From: an uncultured Roseburia sp.
Lineage (GTDB): Bacteria; Bacillota; Clostridia; Lachnospirales; Lachnospiraceae
NCBI GenBank assembly: GCA_947384095.1
Contig: CANDFU010000103.1
Location: 1 to 6,470, forward strand
Reading direction: 5' to 3'
DNA length: 6,470 nucleotides
Part shown: one piece after another, positions 1-5,332 of the stretch
How the letters are laid out: every line of letters begins with the position of its first letter
Position numbering within the stretch: position 1 is the stretch's first letter
Made by a program: the position numbers and the translations under genes
Notes under the pieces: model-generated
The model's database searches: none
Told to the model about the DNA's origin: nothing
The model's input: the letters and a program-made list of their open reading frames with translations, nothing else

Positions 1-45
1 ACACTATAACCTACACTCTTTCCCTACACGACGCTCTTCCGATCT
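1..45 (+). other. Illumina adapter (non-biological)
   Basis: Bases 13-45 are the standard TruSeq read-1 adapter, ending in gctcttccgatct. Bases 1-4 (acac) and 5-12 (tataacct) sit where the end of P5 and an 8-base i5 index would be. This is library sequence, not genome. T45 is the T-overhang base, so genomic DNA begins at 46. Confidence 0.97.
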
Positions 46-115
46 TATTTAAATAATTTTTTTGTTCCCTGATATTTTGTACATGAGCATTGTCCCTGTT
101 AATCTGAAAGTCCAT
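46..115 (-). CDS. N-terminal fragment of a probable NLR-like/receptor gene carrying an amyloid-type motif
   Basis: This reading frame starts at ATG 115-113 and runs 23 codons without a stop until the adapter cuts it. An SD (GAGGG, 125-121) lies 5 bases upstream and overlaps the TGA of the preceding gene, so the two genes are probably translationally coupled (8 bases between stop and start). Residues 2-23 align without gaps to residues 121-142 of the upstream protein. Ten of 22 are identical, with two conservative changes (V/I and K/R). The core is DNAHVQNIREQKNY here and GNAQVTNIGNQYNY there. Six of the ten identical residues use different codons, which argues for selection on the protein rather than a recent DNA duplication. 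In bacterial amyloid signalling pairs the receptor carries the motif at its N terminus, usually followed by a NACHT or NB-ARC ATPase and repeats. None of that is visible here, so the receptor identity is inference. Confidence 0.6.
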
Positions 116-195
116 CTTCGCCCTCAAAATCCTTTGTAGTTATATTGATTTCCAATATTGGTAACCTGCGCATTTCCTTTGTTTACTTGTTTCTG
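47..195 (-). repeat. Protein-level repeat: paired motif at gene-gene junction
   Basis: A 22-codon segment ends the upstream gene (195-130) and recurs as codons 2-23 of the downstream gene (112-47). Shared positions are Q, N, N, A, V, N, I, Q, N and Y, plus V/I and K/R. The repeat is clear in protein but only partial in DNA, with third-position changes at Gln, Ala, Val, Ile, Asn and Tyr codons. It is best read as a matched interaction motif in adjacent proteins, not a DNA repeat. Confidence 0.65.
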
Positions 196-555
196 AATAA
201 AAATCCCGTTGCCACAGCCAAAAGAATCCCCTAAATGCCCCAAATCATCCCCATGCCTTTTCATCCAATCAGTGAATTCTGCCTTAAAACCATCCGGTGC
301 CTCGCTTCCTGTGCAATTATCATACACAGACCAGATGTCTTCCAACGGATGTCTCTTGTTTAATGACTCTTTCGAAGAAATATCTTTAAAAAATTCTTCC
401 GCCTGACTCTCATCCTCAAAGTATTTTCTATTTGTAAAATGCTTTTTAAAACCATCAAGGATTCTGCTCCCCGCCCCTTTAATCACATCCCATGTAATAC
501 CGCTTGCGGCGCTTGCCCCGATAAATTTCAATGCCTGAATTAGAATTGTCTCCAT
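124..555 (-). CDS. Small putative cell-death effector with C-terminal amyloid-signalling-like motif
   Basis: This is a 143-residue protein with no named family that I recognise. The start is ATG 555-553, because a strong SD (AAGGAG, 568-563) sits 7 bases upstream. An in-frame ATG at 573 has no SD. Residues 1-40 look helical, with small and hydrophobic residues (IGASAASGITWDVIKGAG), a plausible membrane-targeting or bundle segment without signal-peptide features. Residues 40-100 are charged, aromatic-rich and probably helical. Residues 102-117 are a glycine-rich linker. Residues 121-142 form an Asn/Gln/Gly motif with alternating hydrophobics (AQVTNIGNQYNY), reminiscent of RHIM-like and BASS amyloid motifs. 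The next gene begins with a matching motif. Small helical domains of this kind (called Bell in the BASS literature) with a C-terminal motif beside an NLR are thought to be membrane-damaging effectors triggered by templated amyloid folding. That role is inferred. The gene is visibly AT-richer than its neighbours, which suggests horizontal acquisition. Confidence 0.75.
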   Translation of the reverse strand: METILIQALKFIGASAASGITWDVIKGAGSRILDGFKKHFTNRKYFEDESQAEEFFKDISSKESLNKRHPLEDIWSVYDNCTGSEAPDGFKAEFTDWMKRHGDDLGHLGDSFGCGNGIFIQKQVNKGNAQVTNIGNQYNYKGF

Positions 556-562
556 AATACGA

Positions 563-579
563 CTCCTTATCATAAGGAA
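563..579 (-). promoter_or_regulatory. Hairpin/palindrome that sequesters the effector's Shine-Dalgarno site
   Basis: The minus strand reads TTCCTTA-TGA-TAAGGAG, a 7-bp stem (one terminal U-G pair) with a 3-base loop. The 3' arm is the SD of the small effector gene, fully paired with a built-in anti-SD. At the DNA level CCTTATgATAAGG is a 13-bp palindrome that could also be an operator. Either reading would limit expression. The structure is directly visible; its function is inferred. Confidence 0.5.
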
Positions 580-596
580 ATGATGTTCTCTACTAA

Positions 597-625
597 ATTA
601 TATCGGATAAAATTGTCTTTCTATT
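597..625 (-). promoter_or_regulatory. Possible sigma-A-type promoter of the effector module
   Basis: TATAAT occurs at 602-597 on the minus strand, preceded by GA, and would start transcription near 590, about 35 bases before the effector ATG. No good -35 is present: the hexamer at 17-base spacing is AATAGA. It is weak on its own, but it is the only near-consensus -10 in the spacer after sigK. Confidence 0.3.
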
Positions 626-631
626 ACCCTC

Positions 632-730
632 TCATATGCTCCAGAAATATCTCTTGTGCGCCAGTCTACGAAACATAGAAATAGAGCAAAATCCATGCAG
701 CCGCATATGGCCTGACGGATATTGCCCCAT
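632..730 (-). other. Small ORF / possible dispersed repeat in the sigK-effector spacer
   Basis: The 203-base spacer between sigK and the effector (556-758) has no convincing gene. It does hold a 32-codon frame (ATG 730-728, TGA 634-632) with an SD-like AGAGGAG (746-740) 9 bases upstream. The peptide is basic and aromatic (ending LAHKRYFWSI) and does not resemble a folded domain. The GC and codon character differ from the AT-rich module on its left. I suspect a short intergenic repeat element rather than a gene, but have no second copy in this window to show it. Confidence 0.25.
686..712 (-). terminator. Weak hairpin downstream of sigK
   Basis: The minus strand can fold as CC-ATGC-GGCT-GCAT-GG (710-693) with a 2-base bulge, followed by the short T-run ATTTTGC. 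It lies about 50 bases after the sigK stop, the right place for a terminator. The stem is short and the T-tract poor. Confidence 0.25.
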
Positions 731-758
731 TTTACAGCGCTCCTCTCAGATTTACCTT

Positions 759-1385
759 TTACCCCTCTTCGAACTTCTCCCGCAGCTTCGAAAGCGCCTT
801 CTTCTCAATCCGGCTCACATAAGAACGCGAAATCCCCAGCCCCTCGGCAATCTCTCTCTGTGTCATCGGCTCATTTTCAAACAGTCCATAGCGGTTTGTA
901 ATGATAAACAATTCCCGTTCGCTCAAAACCTTTGGCGCCAGCTTCACCACTCTCTCGGTCCGCCTCTCCGTCTCAAGCATTTCCACCACATCCGGCTCTT
1001 CACTCTCCACAATATCCAGGAGATTGATCTGATTGCCCTCTTTGTCTGTCCCGATCGGCTCATAGAGAGAGACCTCCCTGGACACCTTTTTCCTGGATCT
1101 GAAATGCATCAAAAGCTCATTGTCGATACACCGTGCTGCATAAGTGGCCAGCCGGCTCTGGTATTCTTCTTTATACGTTGAAATGGCCTTGATCAGGCCA
1201 ATGGTTCCGATGGATATCAGATCCTCCATATCCTCCTCAGAATTCTGATATTTCTTCGCCACATGGGCAACCAGACGCATGTTTCTCAAAATCAGTTCAT
1301 TTTTGGCCTCAAGGTCGCCTTTTTTCATGTTCTTCAGGCAATTGCTTTCCTGTTCAGGGGTTAAAGGAGATAAAAATGTCTTCAA
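759..1385 (-). CDS. sigK: RNA polymerase sporulation sigma factor SigK
   Basis: This sigma-70 family factor directs late mother-cell transcription (coat and spore maturation) during sporulation. Numbered from the TTG start (208 aa), region 2 spans about 26-100 with RLVAHV (37-42), DLISIGTIGLIKAI (55-68) and the -10-recognition helix LATYAARCIDNELLMHFR (79-96). Region 4 spans about 153-203, with the helix-turn-helix TQREIAEGLGISRSYVSRIE, which matches sigma-K rather than sigma-E. Region 3 is short, as usual. I chose TTG 1385-1383 because AAGG (1395-1392) lies 6 bases upstream and the product then begins MKTFLSPLT, like clostridial SigK. ATG 1406 (215 aa) is in frame but has no SD, and an in-frame TAG lies three codons before it. 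There is thus no room for the roughly 20-residue membrane pro-sequence of Bacillus pro-sigma-K, and no skin-type insertion interrupts the gene. It lies downstream of trpS but behind a terminator-like hairpin, so it is probably a separate transcript. Confidence 0.92.
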   Translation of the reverse strand: MKTFLSPLTPEQESNCLKNMKKGDLEAKNELILRNMRLVAHVAKKYQNSEEDMEDLISIGTIGLIKAISTYKEEYQSRLATYAARCIDNELLMHFRSRKKVSREVSLYEPIGTDKEGNQINLLDIVESEEPDVVEMLETERRTERVVKLAPKVLSERELFIITNRYGLFENEPMTQREIAEGLGISRSYVSRIEKKALSKLREKFEEG

Positions 1386-1412
1386 AACGCACCTTAAAAG
1401 CTTCATTGATAC

Positions 1413-1439
1413 ATTCTATGACTGGGCCAGGTTTCTCGT
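1413..1439 (-). promoter_or_regulatory. Candidate sigma-E/sigma-K-type promoter for sigK
   Basis: The minus strand has CATAGAAT at 1420-1413, close to the -10 of mother-cell sigma factors (sigma-E CATACAMT; sigma-K CATANNNTA). An AC sits at 1439-1438 with a 17-base spacer, as in the sigma-K pattern. Transcription would begin near 1406, leaving a short leader before the TTG start and arguing against ATG 1406. No convincing sigma-E -35 is seen. Autoregulation is inferred. Confidence 0.35.
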
Positions 1440-1475
1440 GCTTTTCCTTATTTTTTTCCGCTGACAGCAAAATCA

Positions 1476-1510
1476 CATAAGGGATGCCCCCTAAACGGAC
1501 ATCCCTTACG
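1476..1510 (-). terminator. Hairpin terminator after trpS
   Basis: TAAGGGATG (1478-1486) pairs perfectly with CATCCCTTA (1500-1508), and two more pairs form inside the loop after one mismatch. It starts about 40 bases past the trpS stop. Downstream on the minus strand there is only TGATTTTGC. On the plus strand CGTTTTT follows, so the T-run is better in that direction although no plus-strand gene is present. It probably separates the trpS operon from sigK. Confidence 0.6.
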
Positions 1511-1548
1511 TTTTTCCTGTCGCATTTTCCCTGTCTTGAAATGCTCTG

Positions 1549-2556
1549 TCAGCGAATGCGCTCCGTCAGACCGAGCTTTTTGTGCACCTTACGCAGCGTT
1601 TTTCCCGCAAAATACTGCGCTTTGTCATCGTTTTCCCTGATTCTGCCGTCAAGATATGCTTTGTCCTCCATCAGCTCCCTGTACCGCTGCTGAAGGGGTT
1701 TTAACTCCGCGGCGACAGCCTCGCCGACGGCAAGCTTAAATGCCCCGTACCCCTGGCCGTCAAACTCCTGCTCTACCGCATCCCTTGCCTTTCCCGTCAC
1801 CGCAGAGTAGATATCGATCAGATTGCTGACGCCTGGCTTTTTCTCTGCATCATAGCGGATCTGCGTCTCGGAATCCGTCACCGCACGCTTACATTTGCGG
1901 ATCACCGTGTCTTTATCGTCCAGCAGGAAAATCGTCGCATTCGGATTCTCGTCAGACTTTGACATCTTGCGCTCCGGTTCCTGCAGGCTCATGATCCGCG
2001 CTCCCGGACCACTGATATACGCCTCCGGAATCGTAAATACATCGCCAAAAATATGATTGAACCGGCCGGCAATGTCACGGCAGATCTCAAGATGCTGTTT
2101 CTGGTCTTCGCCGACCGGCACCAGATCCGTCTGATACAAAAGAATATCCGCTGCCATCAGAACCGGATAGGTATAGAGTCCGGCATTGATATTGTCCGCA
2201 TGCTTTGCCGACTTATCTTTAAACTGTGTCATGCGGTTCAGCTCTCCCATATAGGTAAAACAATCCAGGATCCAGCCAAGCTCGGCGTGGGCGGACACAT
2301 GGGACTGATAATAAATGCAGTTCTTTTCCGGATCAAGCCCCGCCGCCACATAGAGCGCGTAAAGGCTTCTTGCATTTTTCCGGAAAGACGGCGGGTCCTG
2401 CCGGAGCGTGAGCGAATGCAGATCCATGACGCCGTAAAAACACTCATACTCATCCGAGAGGCTGACCCAGTTTTTGAGCGCCCCGAGATAATTGCCAAGC
2501 GTCAGCGTCCCGGTCGCCTGCATTCCGCTGTATAGTACTTTTTTTTCACCAATCAT
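1549..2556 (-). CDS. trpS: Tryptophanyl-tRNA synthetase
   Basis: This cytoplasmic class Ic aminoacyl-tRNA synthetase activates tryptophan with ATP and charges tRNA-Trp. The 335-residue length is normal for bacterial TrpS. The HIGH-equivalent ATP-binding signature is TLGN (residues 19-22) within GMQATGTLTLGNYLGAL. GEDQ (149-152) follows the conserved YPVLMAADILLY stretch (130-141), and the KMSKS loop is exact at 197-201. The C-terminal anticodon-binding helical part (about 215-335) is complete. I place the start at ATG 2556-2554, since SD AAGGAG (2571-2566) is 9 bases upstream and overlaps the stop codon of the preceding gene. The longer TTG frame from 2580 has no support. It is the last gene of a three-gene operon, only 13 bases after the DUF5662 gene. 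No T-box leader, common for trpS in Firmicutes, fits in front of it. Confidence 0.97.
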   Translation of the reverse strand: MIGEKKVLYSGMQATGTLTLGNYLGALKNWVSLSDEYECFYGVMDLHSLTLRQDPPSFRKNARSLYALYVAAGLDPEKNCIYYQSHVSAHAELGWILDCFTYMGELNRMTQFKDKSAKHADNINAGLYTYPVLMAADILLYQTDLVPVGEDQKQHLEICRDIAGRFNHIFGDVFTIPEAYISGPGARIMSLQEPERKMSKSDENPNATIFLLDDKDTVIRKCKRAVTDSETQIRYDAEKKPGVSNLIDIYSAVTGKARDAVEQEFDGQGYGAFKLAVGEAVAAELKPLQQRYRELMEDKAYLDGRIRENDDKAQYFAGKTLRKVHKKLGLTERIR

Positions 2557-2569
2557 AACTTCCGACTCC

Positions 2570-3199
2570 TTACTTTCCAATCTCAGAGATTCTCTTTCCC
2601 CGCCTCAGACGCGAAGCGAGGGAATTAAGATACGCTTTTTCATAAGGGACTTTTCCTCTCAGCAGACGATAGCGGATAAAGCGGTTTGTCGCATCTTCCC
2701 CTTTCACGGAAAGCATCACCAGAAGAAGCTCCAGCAGAGCCCGCGTATCCTCGTGAATCATATAGTGGTCGCAGCCCTTCCGGTAATATTCCAGAGGACT
2801 CCTGTCCGTGTAATTTTCCTTTTGATAATTTTTTGACGCAGACTTGCGGTCCACAAACATTTCCGCCACATAGCGGACGGGCATTTTCATCCCGCAGATA
2901 CCCCGGTGTTCTTCTCCCGCCTTCCGGTCCGGAACACCATAATCAATCCAGTACTCCAGATGATGTTTGTTTCTGCCCTTGTGGTGCAGCCAGGCCGAAG
3001 AGTATCCGATGGCTCTCCGCTCCGCGTTATTGGGACTCATCGTACCCTGGTAATACTTACAGCCCACAAGAAATTCGGACGGCATATACTTTGAGAGGTC
3101 GTGAATCAGCCCCTGCCAGTACAGGCCAATCTGAAAGCACCCTTTCATCACAAGCAGTTTATGACGCGTAATCGTACAAAAATGTTTCCAGACATTCAT
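2570..3199 (-). CDS. DUF5662 family protein (uncharacterised, HD-like histidine pattern)
   Basis: I recognise this 209-residue protein as DUF5662, a family common in Clostridia with no assigned function. Visible signatures are WKHFCTITRHKLLVMKGC (4-21), LIHDLSKYMPSEF (31-43), KYYQGTMSPNNAERRAIGYSS near 48-68, then WLHHKGRNKHHLEYW (70-84) and VAEMFVDR (111-118). The conserved H13, H33-D34, H72-H73, H79-H80 and D117 look like metal ligands and recall HD-superfamily hydrolases, but no activity is known to me. The start is ATG 3199-3197, which gives the family-typical MNVWKHF N terminus. AGGA lies 7 bases upstream, and a stronger GAGGAG lies 12 bases upstream. The TTG at 3241 inside the upstream gene is unlikely. 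It sits 31 bases after the GlgX-like gene and 13 before trpS, so it is co-transcribed with both. No signal peptide or membrane segment is seen. Confidence 0.88.
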   Translation of the reverse strand: MNVWKHFCTITRHKLLVMKGCFQIGLYWQGLIHDLSKYMPSEFLVGCKYYQGTMSPNNAERRAIGYSSAWLHHKGRNKHHLEYWIDYGVPDRKAGEEHRGICGMKMPVRYVAEMFVDRKSASKNYQKENYTDRSPLEYYRKGCDHYMIHEDTRALLELLLVMLSVKGEDATNRFIRYRLLRGKVPYEKAYLNSLASRLRRGKRISEIGK

Positions 3200-3230
3200 A
3201 TTCTTTTCCTGCTCCTCTAAGTTCACATCG

Positions 3231-5102
3231 CTACTTTCCAAGCAATAAAATCACTGACTGCCCTTTCATTGAAACATGCGGCTCCGTCATTTTCTCTTCT
3301 TCCCCAAAAAACGCGTCCTTTTTCCGGGAAGTGTCCATCACCAGATACCAGTTTCTCTTTTCGGGAAGCTTTGGCAGAGCCAGCCTGGCAATCCCGCTGT
3401 GAAAATTGTAACCGACATACACAAAATCGTCCTCTGTGCCGTCCTCCCGCGCGGCATAAGCGCCGCAGTACATCATCCCCACCGCCGTGCGTTCCCTAGG
3501 AAATGTAGAAACCCAGGCATTTTCCCCGTGATAGGAAAGATCGGGAAACCCCTTTCTCTGATGATCGTTTAATTTCATCGGCTCCTCCAGCGCGATCACC
3601 GGATGTTCCCTGCGGAAGGCGGCAAGCTTACCGATAAACTCCGCGAACCACCTGTACTTTTCCGCCTTCTGCCAGTTCACCCAGCCGACGGGGTTGTCCT
3701 GACAATATGCATTGTTATTCCCCGACTGGGAATTGCCCATCTCGTCCCCGGCGAGCAGAAGCGGGACACCCTGCCCCAGCAGCAATGCCGCAGCGGCGTT
3801 GCGCATCTTCTGCTCACGCAGTTCGTTGACGCTGCGCTTTCTCGTTCTCCCCTCAACGCCGCAGTTATCGCTGTAATTCCAGTCGCTTCCGTCACGGTTT
3901 TCCTCGCCGTTGCCCTCATTGTGCTTCTCGTTATAGCTGAAAAGATCAAGCAGCGTAAATCCATTATTGGACGTGATATAATTCACAAATCCCTGCACCG
4001 GATGCTGCTTGCGCTGCTGGCAGACAAATTCGCCGAGACCTCCGCCCATCTCGTTTATGAGCTTGCGGACCGGATAAAGATATTCGTCACAATACTTAAA
4101 AATATGCGGATAGCGCGTCTGCTGTTCCAGCAGCACCGGATCAAAATCCGTATAAAAAATCTTTGTCCGGCTTAAGAGCAGATTCTGCACCACGGCCGTC
4201 ACGGGAATGGAGCTGCCAAGCAGATGAAAACCGTCTACATGGTATTCTTTTACCCAGAACCGCAGCACGTCGAGAATCACATTCTGATTCATGCCCTCTT
4301 CAAAATGCATCTCCATCACGCATTCCATACCATTTTTATGGAGTTCGCGCACCAGTTCCTTAAACTCCTGCGAAGCGCACGGCGTGCTGCTGTAGGATGC
4401 CTTCACCGCGAAATAATTTCCCGGCGTGTATCCCCAGTAGTTGACACGCTCCCCGGCATGCGCCTCCTCTGGTTTAATCATGTCCTCTTCCCTGCTCTCC
4501 CATTTCAGGTAAGACGGCAGTCTTGGCGGCTCCTGCCACACCATCTCCTCAAACTCATAGGCCGGCATCAGTTCCAGCGTCGTGACGCCAAGCTCCTTAA
4601 AATGCGCAATGGCCTCTTTTACGGCAAGAAACGTCCCTCTCGCCTTTCCCCTCAGCCCCGCATCCATCGAAAACCCGCGGACATGAAGCTTGTACATCAC
4701 CATCAGATGCCGCGGCACCTCCGGCGCACGGTCCTGCTCCCAGTCAAATTCCTCCGGTTCGTATCCTCCATATACCGCGCCCTGGTGCGCCGCCCTGTTC
4801 TGGTCATTCCACTTTTCCCGGCCGATGATACGCCTCGCGTAGGTATCTGTCAGAACGCTGCCATTAATCTCATAATTATACATCAGGCGTTTTGCGGACA
4901 GTCCTGCAATGCTCACGGAACGGACCGAACCCATGCAGTATTCCGCCGGAACTTTTAATTTCTCCAGAAGCTCATGCTTCTTTCCATACAGCAGAATACT
5001 GCAGTCATCCTCCTTCTCTCCTTCGAATGTAAAGACAACTTCTCCATGCCTCATCTGTACCCCAAACTTATCATAGTTTCCTTCTTTCATCGTATATCCC
5101 AT
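3231..5102 (-). CDS. GH13 isoamylase/GlgX-like protein with degenerate catalytic site (probable pseudoenzyme)
   Basis: This 623-residue protein has the layout of glycogen debranching enzymes (GH13, isoamylase/GlgX group). It has an N-terminal CBM48-like beta domain (about 10-95), a TIM barrel (about 130-495) and a C-terminal beta domain. Diagnostic segments are MYKLHVRGFSMD (136-147), GVTTLELMPAYEFEE (172-186), YWGYTPGNYFA (222-232), NGEENRDGSDWNYSDNCGVEG near 398-418, and LLLAGDEMGNSQSGNNNAYCQDN near 448-470. The catalytic positions are altered. Region II reads VDGFHLLG (289-296), where active enzymes have GFRFD, so Arg is His and the nucleophile Asp is Leu295. The acid/base Glu aligns with Thr318 (KIFYTDFDP). 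Region IV reads SNNGF instead of AHDGF, so His and Asp are both Asn (379-380). Region I lacks the DxxxNH pattern. The frame is intact, so this looks like a maintained non-catalytic glucan-binding or regulatory protein. The start is ATG 5102-5100, with SD AAAGGTGG (5118-5111) 8 bases upstream; GTG 5114 lies inside that SD. Confidence 0.88.
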   Translation of the reverse strand: MGYTMKEGNYDKFGVQMRHGEVVFTFEGEKEDDCSILLYGKKHELLEKLKVPAEYCMGSVRSVSIAGLSAKRLMYNYEINGSVLTDTYARRIIGREKWNDQNRAAHQGAVYGGYEPEEFDWEQDRAPEVPRHLMVMYKLHVRGFSMDAGLRGKARGTFLAVKEAIAHFKELGVTTLELMPAYEFEEMVWQEPPRLPSYLKWESREEDMIKPEEAHAGERVNYWGYTPGNYFAVKASYSSTPCASQEFKELVRELHKNGMECVMEMHFEEGMNQNVILDVLRFWVKEYHVDGFHLLGSSIPVTAVVQNLLLSRTKIFYTDFDPVLLEQQTRYPHIFKYCDEYLYPVRKLINEMGGGLGEFVCQQRKQHPVQGFVNYITSNNGFTLLDLFSYNEKHNEGNGEENRDGSDWNYSDNCGVEGRTRKRSVNELREQKMRNAAAALLLGQGVPLLLAGDEMGNSQSGNNNAYCQDNPVGWVNWQKAEKYRWFAEFIGKLAAFRREHPVIALEEPMKLNDHQRKGFPDLSYHGENAWVSTFPRERTAVGMMYCGAYAAREDGTEDDFVYVGYNFHSGIARLALPKLPEKRNWYLVMDTSRKKDAFFGEEEKMTEPHVSMKGQSVILLLGK

Positions 5103-5149
5103 GCTGTCAACCACCTTTTGTAATTTAATGAAAAAATAGAGTCCTTTAC

Positions 5150-5178
5150 ATTATACCCTCCTGTGAACTCTTTGTATA
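5150..5178 (-). promoter_or_regulatory. Sigma-A-type promoter of the GlgX-like/DUF5662/trpS operon
   Basis: On the minus strand TATACA (5178-5173) and a perfect TATAAT (5155-5150) are 17 bases apart. The start would be near 5143, giving a leader of about 40 bases to ATG 5102. That is too short for a T-box or other large riboswitch. Confidence 0.6.
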
Positions 5179-5206
5179 GTTTTCTTTGCAATGTTTTACA
5201 AATTTC

Positions 5207-5235
5207 TGTTCATTTTGGACATTTTGTGTTATAAT
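5207..5235 (+). promoter_or_regulatory. Extended -10 promoter of the HD-GYP gene
   Basis: TGtTATAAT (5227-5235) is a perfect extended -10. The hexamer 17 bases upstream (TGTTCA, 5207-5212) is a poor -35, which extended -10 promoters tolerate. Transcription would start near 5242. It is back-to-back with the operon promoter, with about 30 bases between the two -35 boxes. Confidence 0.6.
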
Positions 5236-5241
5236 GGCAGA

Positions 5242-5332
5242 GAAGAAAGAATATATACATTTCCGCCGCTGCTATCCTGCGGAATACTTTCGAGGTTACG
5301 CTGAGTAGTTACGGCAGAACAAGGAGACGCCT
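5242..5332 (+). promoter_or_regulatory. Leader (5' UTR) of the HD-GYP gene, with a hairpin
   Basis: The predicted leader is about 90 bases long. TTCCGC (5261-5266) pairs with GCGGAA (5279-5284) around a 12-base loop, and the hexamer GTTACG is repeated at 5295-5300 and 5308-5313. The SD AAGGAG (5321-5326) is 6 bases before the ATG. I do not recognise a c-di-GMP-I or -II riboswitch here, and no function is assigned. Confidence 0.35.

Noticed and set aside
556..573. Upstream ATG at 573 as the effector start
   Set aside because: It has no SD and lies inside the hairpin; ATG 555 has AAGGAG at ideal spacing.
636..1181. Long plus-strand reading frame opposite sigK
   Set aside because: It is an antisense shadow: the minus strand encodes an unmistakable sigma factor, and the plus frame has no family resemblance or SD.
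759..1385. skin-type interruption of sigK
   Set aside because: The gene is continuous from region 2 through region 4, with no recombinase or insertion.
2053..2535. Plus-strand frame opposite trpS
   Set aside because: The minus strand holds the TrpS motifs, including an exact KMSKS; the antisense product has no recognisable features.
4224..4958. 244-codon plus-strand frame opposite the GlgX-like gene
   Set aside because: It is a shadow in a GC-rich coding region; its product is Arg/His/Leu-rich without domains, while the minus strand has clear GH13 motifs.
5242..5332. c-di-GMP riboswitch before the HD-GYP gene
   Set aside because: It would fit the function, but I do not see the conserved cores of the c-di-GMP-I or -II classes, and the leader is short.
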